A DNA stretch of 64,000 bases from HT1-32 sp040219025. GTDB taxonomy: Bacteria > Pseudomonadota > Alphaproteobacteria > Rhodospirillales > HT1-32. A model generated the notes under the pieces. It was not told where the DNA came from. It worked only from the letters and a program-made list of their open reading frames with translations, and ran no database searches. Location of the stretch: positions 62,001-126,000 of the forward strand of contig JAVJTE010000007.1 in NCBI GenBank assembly GCA_040219025.1, given 5' to 3'. Numbering within the stretch: position 1 is the first letter of the stretch; every line of letters begins with the position of its first letter. The position numbers were made by a program, and so were the translations under genes. Positions 17,398-26,139 of the stretch are shown piece by piece.

Positions 17398-18253
17398 ACA
17401 GCAACTGTTTCTGATCATCCGTCAGCTGTGCTGCCAGACGGGTCACCTCCGCGACCGTATCAATATTCCGGAACGGCTGGACGGATTGGCGGCGGGCAGG
17501 ATCATCAGGATGTGGCGGGGTATGCGGCCAGTCCGACCCCCAGAGACAGCGTGTCGGATACTGGTCCATCAGAACGGCAACCGCATCCGCGACACCGTCA
17601 GGCATCAGCCCCCTGACACGATAGGCGGCGGAAAGCTTCAGCCAGACATTCTCCTGATCCATCAGCATTTTCAGTGCCTGCGGCAGCTGTCCCCGTTCAG
17701 GCGGAATACCGGCAAAATGGTCGAGCACGACCGGGACCCCGAGATCTGCAATAACCGGAACCAGCGCCTCTGCCCTCTCTCCGCTGACATGCAGGTCAAG
17801 ATGCATCCTGCTGCCGGCAAGCCAGCTGCCGGCCGCCGACAGGACAGCCGCGGTCTGCCGGTCACTTTCGCCATCATGTAGCCGGAAACCGGCAATCCCC
17901 GACGACGACCAGTCCGCCGGGTCACGGCCTGCCATGATATCAACAGACGGACAGGCAGCGACACCGGCAGCGACCCCCGCCAGCGCTGCGACAGACCAGA
18001 CCAGACTGGCATTATCACCGCCATAAGGTGAGGCATGCTGGATAACCGCATGCGCCGCCCCCAGACGCCGGAGCAGGGCAAGCGCATCCCCCGGCTCCAC
18101 CACCCCGGGGGTATAGCGCCGTCCGGGTGCGAACGGAAACTCCCGGGGATCGGGAAAAACGTGGATATGGCAGTCCCAGGCCCCGGCAGGCAGGACTAAG
18201 CCCGGTTCCGCTCCGGCGGGATTCAGACCTGCATGGTCTCCCGGGTCAGCCAT
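17318..18253 (-). CDS. Amidohydrolase-family TIM-barrel hydrolase, 2-pyrone-4,6-dicarboxylate lactonase-like
   Basis: A 311-residue protein. WDCHIHVFPD opens the barrel with the HxH pair; RRYTPGV, QHASPYGGDN, LDLHVSG, VLDHFAG and LWGSDWPHTPP follow in the order seen in LigI-type lactonases and related carboxylate lactone hydrolases. The start is ATG 18253, giving an ATGGCTGA overlap with the dehydrogenase gene upstream. It is the last gene of the TRAP operon, so it probably acts late in breakdown of the imported acid, opening a lactone. The substrate may be a sugar acid or an aromatic ring-cleavage product. Confidence 0.78.
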   Translation of the reverse strand: MADPGDHAGLNPAGAEPGLVLPAGAWDCHIHVFPDPREFPFAPGRRYTPGVVEPGDALALLRRLGAAHAVIQHASPYGGDNASLVWSVAALAGVAAGVAACPSVDIMAGRDPADWSSSGIAGFRLHDGESDRQTAAVLSAAGSWLAGSRMHLDLHVSGERAEALVPVIADLGVPVVLDHFAGIPPERGQLPQALKMLMDQENVWLKLSAAYRVRGLMPDGVADAVAVLMDQYPTRCLWGSDWPHTPPHPDDPARRQSVQPFRNIDTVAEVTRLAAQLTDDQKQLLFTENPARLYGWALAPHGLLTDGLPPP

Positions 18254-19307
18254 CGACAAGCCCGGCCACATGGCGACCGAACGCGGCCGTTCCCAGAGCG
18301 CCGCCAAGGTCGGTGGTCCGGCTGTCCGGGGTTGCAAGGGCAGCATCGATAGCAGCATCAATACAATCCGCGGCGGCAGCAAATGCCGGTTTCCCCGACT
18401 TCTCCGCGTACCAGCGCAGCATCATCCCGGCGGACAGGATCAGCGAGGTCGGATTCGCCCGGTCAAGACCGGCAATATCCGGTGCCGAGCCATGCTGTGC
18501 CTGCGCCGCGCAGCGTTCCCTGTTCGCGTTGACAGAGCCGGCAACACCCAGACCACCCGACAGTTCCGAGGCCAGGTCGGAGAGAATGTCGCAATAGAAG
18601 TTGGTTGAGCAGATCACGTCATAGCGCGATGCATCCCGGACCAGCATTGCCGCCATCGCATCGACAATGACTTCCTCAAGCTCGACCTCCGGATAGTCTT
18701 CCGCAACCTTGCGGACCACTTCGAGAAACAGACCGTCCGTCAGGATGAAGTTGTTTCCCTTGTGAACCGCCGTCACCTTGCGCCGTCTCGTCATCGCCAG
18801 ATCAAAGGATGCCCGGGCAATACGGTCACATGCCTTGCGGGTGATCTTGCGAAGCGACAGTGCTGTATCCGGGTCCGGCATGAACTCGCCTGACCCCTTG
18901 TACATGTTGCGATCCGGATACATGCCTTCGGTACATTCGCGCATGATCACCAGATCCATATCGGTCCCGCGATGCGGCACACCGGGGCGGGTGCGCGCCG
19001 GACGTATATTGGCAAACAGATCGAGACGAATCCGCATCGCCGCAGAAATATTGACCCCGCCCTTGTCGCGCGGCGGATAATCCATATGAGAGATCGGGCC
19101 GAGCAGAATTCCATCAGCCTGCTGCGCCCGCGTCATCACCGCTTCCGGCAATGTCGTCCCTTCCGCGTCATAGGCCTTGAATCCGATTGTCATTTCCTCA
19201 AAGGAAAGACCGAGATCAAAACGCCGGTCGACCACATTGAGCACATCAAGCGTGGCCTCGGTAATCTCGGGGCCGATGCCATCGCCGGGCAAGACCAGAA
19301 TATCCAT
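18246..19307 (-). CDS. Isocitrate/isopropylmalate dehydrogenase-family protein
   Basis: A 353-residue NAD(P)-dependent decarboxylating dehydrogenase-like enzyme. It starts MDILVLPGDGIGPEIT, and the substrate/metal segments RECTEGMYPD, TAVHKGNNFILTDG and CSTNFYCDILSDLASEL are all in place. GGAAGGA stands six bases before ATG 19307. Since it lies in a TRAP catabolic operon and has no leuC/leuD neighbours, a tartrate, malate or substituted-malate substrate is more likely than leucine synthesis. The region after GSVNANRERC departs from the usual AxGxxxA text of LeuB, fitting a non-leucine role. Confidence 0.82.
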   Translation of the reverse strand: MDILVLPGDGIGPEITEATLDVLNVVDRRFDLGLSFEEMTIGFKAYDAEGTTLPEAVMTRAQQADGILLGPISHMDYPPRDKGGVNISAAMRIRLDLFANIRPARTRPGVPHRGTDMDLVIMRECTEGMYPDRNMYKGSGEFMPDPDTALSLRKITRKACDRIARASFDLAMTRRRKVTAVHKGNNFILTDGLFLEVVRKVAEDYPEVELEEVIVDAMAAMLVRDASRYDVICSTNFYCDILSDLASELSGGLGVAGSVNANRERCAAQAQHGSAPDIAGLDRANPTSLILSAGMMLRWYAEKSGKPAFAAAADCIDAAIDAALATPDSRTTDLGGALGTAAFGRHVAGLVDG

Positions 19308-19323
19308 GGAACGTCCTTCCGTT

Positions 19324-20397
19324 TCAGAGCGCAGAAAACAGGGAATGCAGGTCGACCGGCTGGCCGGTTTCAACCGAATCATAGGCGGCCAGCGTGATCG
19401 CCAGCGTGCGAAGATTGTCGCGGAAATCAGTTTCAAAGGGCGCACCGCTGCGCAGCCCGTCAACAAAATGGGCAATCGTCGCGGCGTAAGAGCCGGCATA
19501 GGCATCAGCCCGGTCCAGGGCGATGACGTTATCTGACGATCCGCCTGGCCCATCGCGGACAATCCGCAGACCACCGTCACGATCGACAAAAGCCGTGCCT
19601 TCGTCACCTTCCACAACCACCGTTTCACTGGTCACCGGCGGACTGGAATAGCCCTTGGACGCATAGCTCCGCTCAATCACGGCCTCCGCCGCTTCAAAGC
19701 CGAGATGCAGGATTGCCAGATCTTCACCGGCTACATGAGAACTGATCCGCCGGGTACGGGCATAGATGGTTTGCGGTTCACCCAGCAGATACCGGGCCAC
19801 ATCAATCTGATGGATGACCGATTCCAGAACCAGAAACCTGTCAAGACCGGCAAAGAACGGCTGGCGGGCGAGGCTCCAGGCTGTCTGGGGATGCGCCGAG
19901 GTGGTCACCGTCCCCGCCAGCCGCAGGTCGGAGCGCAAATAGAAAGGCTGACCGATATCGCCTGCACGCAGCCGTTGTCCCAGTGCCCGGAACCAGGGCC
20001 GGAAGCGGAAATTCTCATGGACCATGGCCCGGATTCCGGCGGCCTCCACGGTAGCCAGCATCGCCCGGGCCTCGCTGAGGCTGGCTGCCAGCGGTTTCTG
20101 GCAGATAACCTGCGCTCCATAGCGCGCAGCCAGACCAATCTGTTCTGCATGTGCCTCCGGCGGTGTGCAGATATCCACGATATCCGGCTGCTCTGCTGCC
20201 AGCGCCGCCGCCAGATTGCTGTAAGTGCGGGCAATCCCGAATTCCCGGGCACGCTGTTTCGCAACCGTTTCGTTACGGGCGGCAATCGCCACAACCTCGA
20301 TATCCGCCAGGGCCTGCCAACCCCGGATATGAAAGGGCGTGACATATCCCGACCCTGCCAGCACCACCCGCAACGGACGCTGTCCCGGACCTGTCAT
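19324..20397 (-). CDS. Gfo/Idh/MocA-family oxidoreductase
   Basis: A 357-residue NAD(P)-dependent oxidoreductase. The N-terminal Rossmann segment RVVLAGSGYVTPFHIRGW and the catalytic-lysine region VICQKPLAAS (near 95-104; family consensus EKP, here QKP) are visible, followed by the alpha/beta substrate domain beginning RAMVHENFRFRPWF. Family members oxidise sugars, inositols and sugar acids. The ATG overlaps the DctM stop by ATGA. It likely performs the first oxidation of the compound taken up by the TRAP system; substrate unknown. Confidence 0.83.
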   Translation of the reverse strand: MTGPGQRPLRVVLAGSGYVTPFHIRGWQALADIEVVAIAARNETVAKQRAREFGIARTYSNLAAALAAEQPDIVDICTPPEAHAEQIGLAARYGAQVICQKPLAASLSEARAMLATVEAAGIRAMVHENFRFRPWFRALGQRLRAGDIGQPFYLRSDLRLAGTVTTSAHPQTAWSLARQPFFAGLDRFLVLESVIHQIDVARYLLGEPQTIYARTRRISSHVAGEDLAILHLGFEAAEAVIERSYASKGYSSPPVTSETVVVEGDEGTAFVDRDGGLRIVRDGPGGSSDNVIALDRADAYAGSYAATIAHFVDGLRSGAPFETDFRDNLRTLAITLAAYDSVETGQPVDLHSLFSAL

Positions 20398-21689
20398 TGC
20401 AGCAGCCCCGGCAAATAAACAACCAGCGTCGGAAACAGGATCAGCAGTGCGATCACCAGAGTGGTTATAACGAGGTAGGGAATACAGAGCACCGCAAGAC
20501 GGTCGAAACTGAGCCCGGTCACCCTGACCAGCGCATAGAGCACCATCCCGACCGGCGGCGTCAGCAGCCCCAGCGTCAGGGTCAGGGTCATGATGATCCC
20601 GAAATGCACCGGATCGATTCCGTACTGTTCGACAATCGGCATCAGAATCGGCGTCAGAATCAGAATGGCCGGTGTCTGGGCCATGAAACAGCCGACAACA
20701 AGCCAGAACCCCATCAGCAGGAACAGCAGGATCGTTGGATTTGTGGTCAGACCGGTCAGAAACTCGGCCAGTGCCATCGGCACCTGCCCGCGGATCATCA
20801 CCACACCGAAGGCGGAGGTGAAAACGATGATCAGCATGATGACCGCACTGTCGACCATGGTGCCGCGGACTTCGCGCCACAGATGCCGGAGGCCGAATTC
20901 ACGATAGACGAAGACCCCCAGAAAGGTGGCGTAGGCCGCTGCCACGGCGGCGGCTTCCGTCGGGGTGAAGATACCGAAATAGATCCCGGCCATGATGATG
21001 GCCGGTGTCAGGATCGGCAGGATGGCGGCCCGGAATGCCGGCCAGAGTTCGGCCAGGCCGGCAACCGGCCCGGCAACCATACCGTCGGCGCGTGCCCGGT
21101 AGGCAACGTAAGCCATATAGGACACCGCCATCAGCAGGCCCGGAACAATCGCCGCGAAGAACATTGCCGCGACGGAGATCTCGGCCTGAACAGCGAAGGC
21201 GACCAGCGCAATGCTGGGCGGCAGGATCGGCCCGATCAGTGACGACGCCGCCGTTACCCCGGCGCTGAAACCACGATCATATCCCTGCGACATCATCGCC
21301 TTCATCTCGATCTGACCGAGACCGACAGCGTCGGCTGTCGCCGAGCCGGACATCCCGGCAAACAGTACGCTGGCCAGAACATTGGCATGTCCCAGACCGC
21401 CCCGCAGAGGCCGGACAACCAGCGCGACGAACCCGAACAGCTTTTCGGTAATGCCGCCGGAATTCATCAGCCGTCCGGCCAGCAGGAAAAACGGGATCGC
21501 CAGCAACAGGAAGTTGTCCATCTTGTCCATTGCCAGCCGGGCGATCATGGTGCCGACACGCGGATCAAAGACATCGCCGAAAAACAGTCCGGCACCCAGA
21601 ACCGATGTGAGGCCGGCGGCAAACCCGACGGGCATGCCGATCACAATCAGGACAATCAGCAAACCGACCAGTCCGAGATAGAGGATCAT
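20394..21689 (-). CDS. TRAP transporter large permease, DctM-like
   Basis: A 431-residue inner-membrane protein with about 12 hydrophobic helices, starting MILYLGLVGLLIVLIVIGMP. Family signatures are FFLLAGRLMNSGG, LFAGMSGSATADAVG, SSLIGPILPPSI, and the C-terminal TLGLLTPPVGMVLY. It forms the ion-coupled channel of a tripartite acid importer with the DctQ- and DctP-like partners. It is translationally coupled to the small permease upstream (ATGA at 21686) and to the oxidoreductase downstream. Confidence 0.92.
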   Translation of the reverse strand: MILYLGLVGLLIVLIVIGMPVGFAAGLTSVLGAGLFFGDVFDPRVGTMIARLAMDKMDNFLLLAIPFFLLAGRLMNSGGITEKLFGFVALVVRPLRGGLGHANVLASVLFAGMSGSATADAVGLGQIEMKAMMSQGYDRGFSAGVTAASSLIGPILPPSIALVAFAVQAEISVAAMFFAAIVPGLLMAVSYMAYVAYRARADGMVAGPVAGLAELWPAFRAAILPILTPAIIMAGIYFGIFTPTEAAAVAAAYATFLGVFVYREFGLRHLWREVRGTMVDSAVIMLIIVFTSAFGVVMIRGQVPMALAEFLTGLTTNPTILLFLLMGFWLVVGCFMAQTPAILILTPILMPIVEQYGIDPVHFGIIMTLTLTLGLLTPPVGMVLYALVRVTGLSFDRLAVLCIPYLVITTLVIALLILFPTLVVYLPGLLQ

Positions 21690-22225
21690 GATGCCGTACT
21701 CTCCAGCCGGCCACCGAAGCGCAATGCATTCGTGACAAGGTCAATGCCGACATAGAGCGCCATCAGCAACACCCCGAACAGTTCGCAGGCATAGAGGTAA
21801 CCGACACTGACGAATGGCAGGGTGACCAGCGTCGACCCGAGGTTGAGGGAAATCAGTGCCAGGGCACCCCGCCCCCAGATGAACAGAAAGGCCAGGATGG
21901 CCGCATCAAACAGCACCGAAATCGCACAGCGCCAGCGCGGCGACGCCCGGCGCAACAGAAAGTCGACAATGATGTTTTCGTTTTCACGGATCGCCGTCCC
22001 CATGGTCAGCAGCATCGCCATGACAAACAGAATCCGGGCAAGCTCTTCAGTCCAGGGTACGGACAGCTCAAACACATAACGAAAGGCAACCTGCGCCAGC
22101 GTCGAGAGCATCATGACCACAATCAGAGCGGTGGCCACGGTCTCGATGGCCTGACGCGGCCATGACAGCCAGCCGGGCAGAGAGGCTTCCCCAGAAGGCA
22201 GCCGGCGTGGATCATTCAGCGACAT
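21686..22225 (-). CDS. TRAP transporter small permease, DctQ-like
   Basis: A four-helix membrane protein of 179 residues with ETVATALIVVMMLSTLAQVAFRYVF and the signature WTEELARILFVMAMLLTMGTAIRE near its centre. ATG 22225 is used; a GTG 15 codons upstream is also open, and neither has a strong ribosome site. DctQ proteins bridge the binding protein and the large permease. Confidence 0.86.
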   Translation of the reverse strand: MSLNDPRRLPSGEASLPGWLSWPRQAIETVATALIVVMMLSTLAQVAFRYVFELSVPWTEELARILFVMAMLLTMGTAIRENENIIVDFLLRRASPRWRCAISVLFDAAILAFLFIWGRGALALISLNLGSTLVTLPFVSVGYLYACELFGVLLMALYVGIDLVTNALRFGGRLESTAS

Positions 22226-22305
22226 GACGGATTCCGGAGGTACGAATGACAGGGCAGAAACCGGTGCCACCCCGTCAGGAGCAGCACCGGAGAAGAAACC
22301 GGACC

Positions 22306-23280
22306 TTATCTGGCCTTGTCGATATCGGCGAGCAATCCGGGACGGCAGTTCTCGGCAGCGAATTTCTCGACAATCGGCATTGCGATCTTCTTGAAGGCTG
22401 CGACATCAGGCTGCACAACCGTGACCCCTGCTGCCTTCATCTTGTCCAGCAGATCAGTTGTATCATTGCGGACCTTGTCATTCAGCCAGCCGATTGCCTC
22501 CGCCAGGGTATCCCCGAAGATTTTCCGGTGGCTGTCGGAAAGCTTGTCCGTAAAGCCCTTGTTCGCCGAAACAACGTAATAGCTGTTCACATGCCCGGTC
22601 AGGTTCACATGGTTCTGAACCTCGTAGAACTTGTTGCCCCAGATCGTCGGAATCGGGTTCTCCTGCGCATCAAAGACGCCCTGACGCAGCGCACCATAAA
22701 GCTCGGCAATCGAAAGCGGGGCCGGCAATGCGCCAAACGCCTTGAAGACCTCGGTGCGCAACGGATTGGTCACGCGGATCTTGACGCCTTCAAGATCGGA
22801 GGGTTTGGCAATCGCCCGGTTCGCTGTCAGATGCCGGGAGCCACGCAGGCCGACAGCTGCGATGGTAATACCGTATTCTTTTTCCAGCGCTGCCTTCACC
22901 TCGTTCCCGAGATCCCCCGTCCAGACCCGGTAACCATGTTCCTCGCTCTCATAGACGAATTCGGCTTCCATGCACTGATATTGCTTCAGTAACCGGTGCA
23001 CGATCACAGGCCCGGCCACATGCAGCTGGATTTCATTGGTCGCAAGCTGCTGCAGCAATTGCTGGTCGCCACCGAGGACACCGCCGGGGATGAATGTCAT
23101 ATCCAGCTCTCCGCCGGACTTTTCCTTCATCGCCGCCTGCCAGCGGACCATCGCCTGCGAACTGAAATCCTTCGCACCATTTGTCGTGCCGAGGGTGAAC
23201 TTGACAGTTTCGGCAGATGCCGCCGTTGCAGACAGCGACACCACAAACGCCGCCGCGAATTTCAGGATTGTCTTGAGCAT
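22306..23280 (-). CDS. TRAP transporter substrate-binding protein, DctP-like
   Basis: A 324-residue periplasmic receptor. The signal peptide MLKTILKFAAAFVVSLSATA is cut after ASA near residue 23. The ligand-arginine block GVKIRVTNPLRTEVFKAFGA (near 144-163) and the LYGALRQGVFDAQENP block are typical DctP marks, so the ligand should carry a carboxylate. GGGAGGA precedes the ATG. It begins the minus-strand operon and faces the GntR gene across an AT-rich gap with two related operator-like sites. Confidence 0.91.
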   Translation of the reverse strand: MLKTILKFAAAFVVSLSATAASAETVKFTLGTTNGAKDFSSQAMVRWQAAMKEKSGGELDMTFIPGGVLGGDQQLLQQLATNEIQLHVAGPVIVHRLLKQYQCMEAEFVYESEEHGYRVWTGDLGNEVKAALEKEYGITIAAVGLRGSRHLTANRAIAKPSDLEGVKIRVTNPLRTEVFKAFGALPAPLSIAELYGALRQGVFDAQENPIPTIWGNKFYEVQNHVNLTGHVNSYYVVSANKGFTDKLSDSHRKIFGDTLAEAIGWLNDKVRNDTTDLLDKMKAAGVTVVQPDVAAFKKIAMPIVEKFAAENCRPGLLADIDKAR

Positions 23281-23329
23281 GCAGTCCTCCCGTATGTTTT
23301 ATCTGTTATTATGTATACACTGAAATATC

Positions 23330-23341
23330 ATAACGCATACG
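23330..23341. promoter_or_regulatory. Candidate GntR operator near the TRAP promoter
   Basis: ATAACGCATACG matches 11 of 12 bases of the left side of the palindrome at 23493-23508. It abuts TTGACT on the minus strand (23342-23347), a possible -35 element for the TRAP operon, so a bound repressor would block that promoter. No confident -10 was found at the standard spacing. Confidence 0.45.
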
Positions 23342-23492
23342 AGTCAAGGCAAAAAACATGGCCGGAAATCGTTATGAACACCGGAATTCTGGAAGAATCT
23401 GTGTACAATCAAGTCGGAACCTCCCGGACGTCTGACAAAATTCGTTCATGATTAATCATGAGAAATATGCTTTAATGCATGTCATATAAAAA

Positions 23493-23508
23493 ATAACGGA
23501 TACGTTAT
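23493..23508. promoter_or_regulatory. Candidate GntR operator overlapping the gntR start codon
   Basis: ATAACG-GATA-CGTTAT is a perfect inverted repeat with 6-bp arms. Its right arm includes the ATG of the GntR gene (23507), which would allow autorepression. A near copy lies at 23330-23341 next to the divergent TRAP gene. Short palindromes of this size are typical GntR-family targets. Confidence 0.5.
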
Positions 23509-24217
23509 GACGGAAAATTCATCAACTCCGACTGCTGGCAAGCGCTCCATGGTGGATGCGGCCTACAGCGAACTGCGTGAACGGATTCTGCATAACATCA
23601 TGCCCCCCGGACAGTCGGCACTGGAAGAAGAACTGGCCCTGCAACTGGGCATGAGCCGCACACCGGTGCGGGAAGCCCTGATCCGCCTTGCCAATGACGG
23701 GCTGGTCGACATCATTCCCCGCCGTGGCATCAGGGTCCGGGAAGTAACCGCCCGTGACATCCGGGAGATCAACGAAGTGCTTGGCTGCCTTGAAGTGCAG
23801 GCCGCCGAACGCCTTGCCGCACGACGACCGGGAGAGGCCGAGATTGCCCAGCTGGAAGAGGCCGTCCGCGCCATGGATGACGCACTGGAAGCGGAAGACA
23901 TGATCGCATGGTCACGGGCGGATTACAGGTTCCATTGTCTGATCATCGACCTCTGCGGCAACCGTCATCTCGCCGAAACCGCCCGGCTGTTCCTCGACAA
24001 GGCCCATCGCTCCCGCCTGCTGACGCTGCCCTACCGGACCCGCCCGGTCTATTCAAATGTCAATCATGCGGCCGTTCTGGAGGCAATCCGGCGGGGCGAT
24101 TCACAGACCGCCGGCGAGATTCACGGTGCTCACAAGCGCCGATGGACCCGTGAGTTGAACGACATCATTGACCGGATGGATGTTGCCTCTGACAGCGACA
24201 GCCATCCGGTCGACTGA
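23507..24217 (+). CDS. GntR-family transcriptional regulator (FCD/FadR type)
   Basis: A 236-residue regulator: winged helix at ~15-80 (AYSELRERILHNIMPPG, LAQ-type recognition helix in QLGMSRTPVREALIRLANDG), then an all-helical FCD effector domain from ~90 to 220 with RADYRFHCLIIDLCGN, whose Asp and His are usual metal/ligand positions. It is divergent from the TRAP operon, so it is the probable local regulator, responding to the acid or an intermediate. Ribosome site is weak because the start is embedded in the palindrome. Confidence 0.88.
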   Translation: MTENSSTPTAGKRSMVDAAYSELRERILHNIMPPGQSALEEELALQLGMSRTPVREALIRLANDGLVDIIPRRGIRVREVTARDIREINEVLGCLEVQAAERLAARRPGEAEIAQLEEAVRAMDDALEAEDMIAWSRADYRFHCLIIDLCGNRHLAETARLFLDKAHRSRLLTLPYRTRPVYSNVNHAAVLEAIRRGDSQTAGEIHGAHKRRWTRELNDIIDRMDVASDSDSHPVD

Positions 24218-24250
24218 ACTGCCTTCAGCCGAAACACAACGACGCGAAAC

Positions 24251-24904
24251 TCATGCCGGTCCAAGCAGGCGGCGCAGTTTCTGAACGGCACTGTCAGGGC
24301 TGGTCAGCACGGGCTTGCCGGTCTGATCCTCGACCCGCCCGCGTGCCCGTGCCGTCGAAAACTGTGCCATCAGGATAAGGTCAACATCATCCAGCCTGCG
24401 GGCCATGTCACAGATCAGCCGGTCATGGGTCTCGCCATCACCCGCAGCCAGCGCCGCCATGGCCCCGTCCGCATAAACCGAACTCAGTTTCGCGGCTGTA
24501 CCGGCGGCCATTTCCGCGAACTCCCGTTCCATGGAGGGGATACTGGGGGCGAAGGTCGCGACCATGCCGATTTTCTTCGACTGCCGGATTGCATCTTCAA
24601 ACATCGCCTCGTTCGGCTTCAGCACCGGCACCGGGGCAAGTGCCCCCGCCGCCGCCTCAATCGATGCACCAAAGGCGGAGCAGGTAAACAGGATCGCGTC
24701 GGCGCCGTTTTCCCGGACATAGCCGGCCAGACGGACAAAACGCCCGGTCATCGTCGCTGTGATCTCGCCATCCCGGGCCAGATCAGGGGCAAGCGAATCT
24801 TCCAGCAGGTTGCAGACATCGGCTTGCGGCCATTCCCGGGTGAAGGCTTCGACAACAGGGTCGATAGCCAGCCGGGTTGCGTGGATCAGTGAAATGCGCG
24901 GCAA
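24251..24904 (-). CDS. Asp/Glu racemase-superfamily protein
   Basis: A 217-residue cytoplasmic protein. It starts at TTG 24904 with GGAGT six bases upstream. The first half has the superfamily hallmark ILFTCSAFG (about residues 76-84), with the Cys in the position of the first catalytic cysteine, and KKIGMVATFAPS at the start of the second half. The position of the second cysteine (normally GCT or similar) reads LILMAQFSTAR, without Cys. It may therefore be a decarboxylase or isomerase instead of a racemase. It is convergent with gntR and may serve the TRAP pathway. Confidence 0.72.
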   Translation of the reverse strand: MPRISLIHATRLAIDPVVEAFTREWPQADVCNLLEDSLAPDLARDGEITATMTGRFVRLAGYVRENGADAILFTCSAFGASIEAAAGALAPVPVLKPNEAMFEDAIRQSKKIGMVATFAPSIPSMEREFAEMAAGTAAKLSSVYADGAMAALAAGDGETHDRLICDMARRLDDVDLILMAQFSTARARGRVEDQTGKPVLTSPDSAVQKLRRLLGPA

Positions 24905-25017
24905 TGTGATACTCCTTCAGGCTGAATTGCAGCGACCATAGCCGACCCGGATGCCGCGGTCGAACCCTGACCGCAGGGGACGGCAGTACTGCCCTGTTGT
25001 CACAGCACCCTGTCGGG

Positions 25018-25045
25018 TTGAGTGACAAGAAAGCTGCGGTACACT
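25018..25045 (+). promoter_or_regulatory. Candidate sigma-70 promoter for the enoyl-CoA hydratase gene
   Basis: TTGAGT (25018-25023) and TACACT (25040-25045) are separated by 16 bases, about 95 bases before ATG 25141. It lies in a 236-base gap between divergent genes. The match is moderate and based on reading only. Confidence 0.3.
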
Positions 25046-25140
25046 TGATCCGGGGCTTGCTGCACATCCCTCGGGAACAGACCTGAAATCCCCTGCAGCA
25101 GGTAGCGGTATTCACAAGATATATGAAAAGGAAGTTCCAC

Positions 25141-25968
25141 ATGACCACCCCGAACAGCAACGGCACCGGCAGCAATTCCGACAGCCGGACAGGTGACGAT
25201 GTTCTCTATGAAGTCCGGGACGGGATCGGCTTCCTGACCTTCAACCGTCCGCAGTCCCGCAACGCCATGAAGTTCGAGATGTATGAACGGATGGCCGAAA
25301 TCTGTAACGAGGCAAGCGAGACCCGGAATATCCGCGCCCTGATCCTGACCGGCACGGGCAACAAGGCGTTCGCCGCCGGCACCGACATGTCGCAGTTCCG
25401 GACCTTCGACCGGGACGAGGATGCCCTCGCCTACGAAGCCCGTATCGACCGCACCCTCGGGGCGCTGGAACAATGCCGCATCCCGACGATTGCCGCCATC
25501 CGCGGTGCCTGTGCGGGAGGTGGCGCCGCAATCGCAGCCTGCTGTGACCTGCGCATCGCCTCCCGGGATGCACGTTTCGGCTTTCCCGTGGCCAGAACCC
25601 TCGGCAACTGCCTGTCGCTGACCAACTACGCCCGGCTGGCCGACCTTATCGGGACGGCCCGCGCCAAGGATCTCGTCTTTCAGGCGAAAATGATCGAGGC
25701 GCCGGCTGCCCTGGAATACGGCCTGATTACCGAGATGGTCGAGACACCGGAAGAGGTCACGCCACGCGCCGAGGAAATCGCCCGCCGGATCGCAACCTAT
25801 GCGCCGCTGACCCTGGAGGCGACGAAGGAAGCCCTGCTGCGCCTGCGCCCCCGGCTTCCGGTAGAGGCCGGTCGCGACCTGATCCTCAAATGCTATATGA
25901 GCGAGGATTTCCGCGAAGGCATGGACGCCTTCCTCACCAAACGTCCGCCGGTCTTCCGGGGCAAATAG
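25141..25968 (+). CDS. Enoyl-CoA hydratase/isomerase (crotonase) family protein
   Basis: A 275-residue crotonase-fold enzyme. The CoA-binding segment FNRPQSRNAMKFEMYE, the first oxyanion-hole region GNKAFAAGTDMSQF and the second one, IRGACAGGGAAIAACCDLRIA, are clear. One catalytic-glutamate position of typical hydratases reads PVARTLGNCL, so the exact reaction (hydratase, isomerase or carnitinyl-CoA-type racemase) is uncertain. ATG 25141 is preferred over 25123 because AAGGAAG lies about 7 bases upstream. No operon partner is adjacent. Confidence 0.85.
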   Translation: MTTPNSNGTGSNSDSRTGDDVLYEVRDGIGFLTFNRPQSRNAMKFEMYERMAEICNEASETRNIRALILTGTGNKAFAAGTDMSQFRTFDRDEDALAYEARIDRTLGALEQCRIPTIAAIRGACAGGGAAIAACCDLRIASRDARFGFPVARTLGNCLSLTNYARLADLIGTARAKDLVFQAKMIEAPAALEYGLITEMVETPEEVTPRAEEIARRIATYAPLTLEATKEALLRLRPRLPVEAGRDLILKCYMSEDFREGMDAFLTKRPPVFRGK

Positions 25969-26139
25969 GCCCGCAACTGTAAGGGTTTGTCCCGATGGCT
26001 CCCGCCGGGATGGGGAAATTCCGGATTCCGGGCAACATAAAGTTTCAGGACATTCGGTCAGACCGCCGGTGCCTGTAATCCTTATGGACGTGCGGAAGAT
26101 GCAGGATTAAGTTCAGAACAGGCGTAGTATTTCAAGAGA

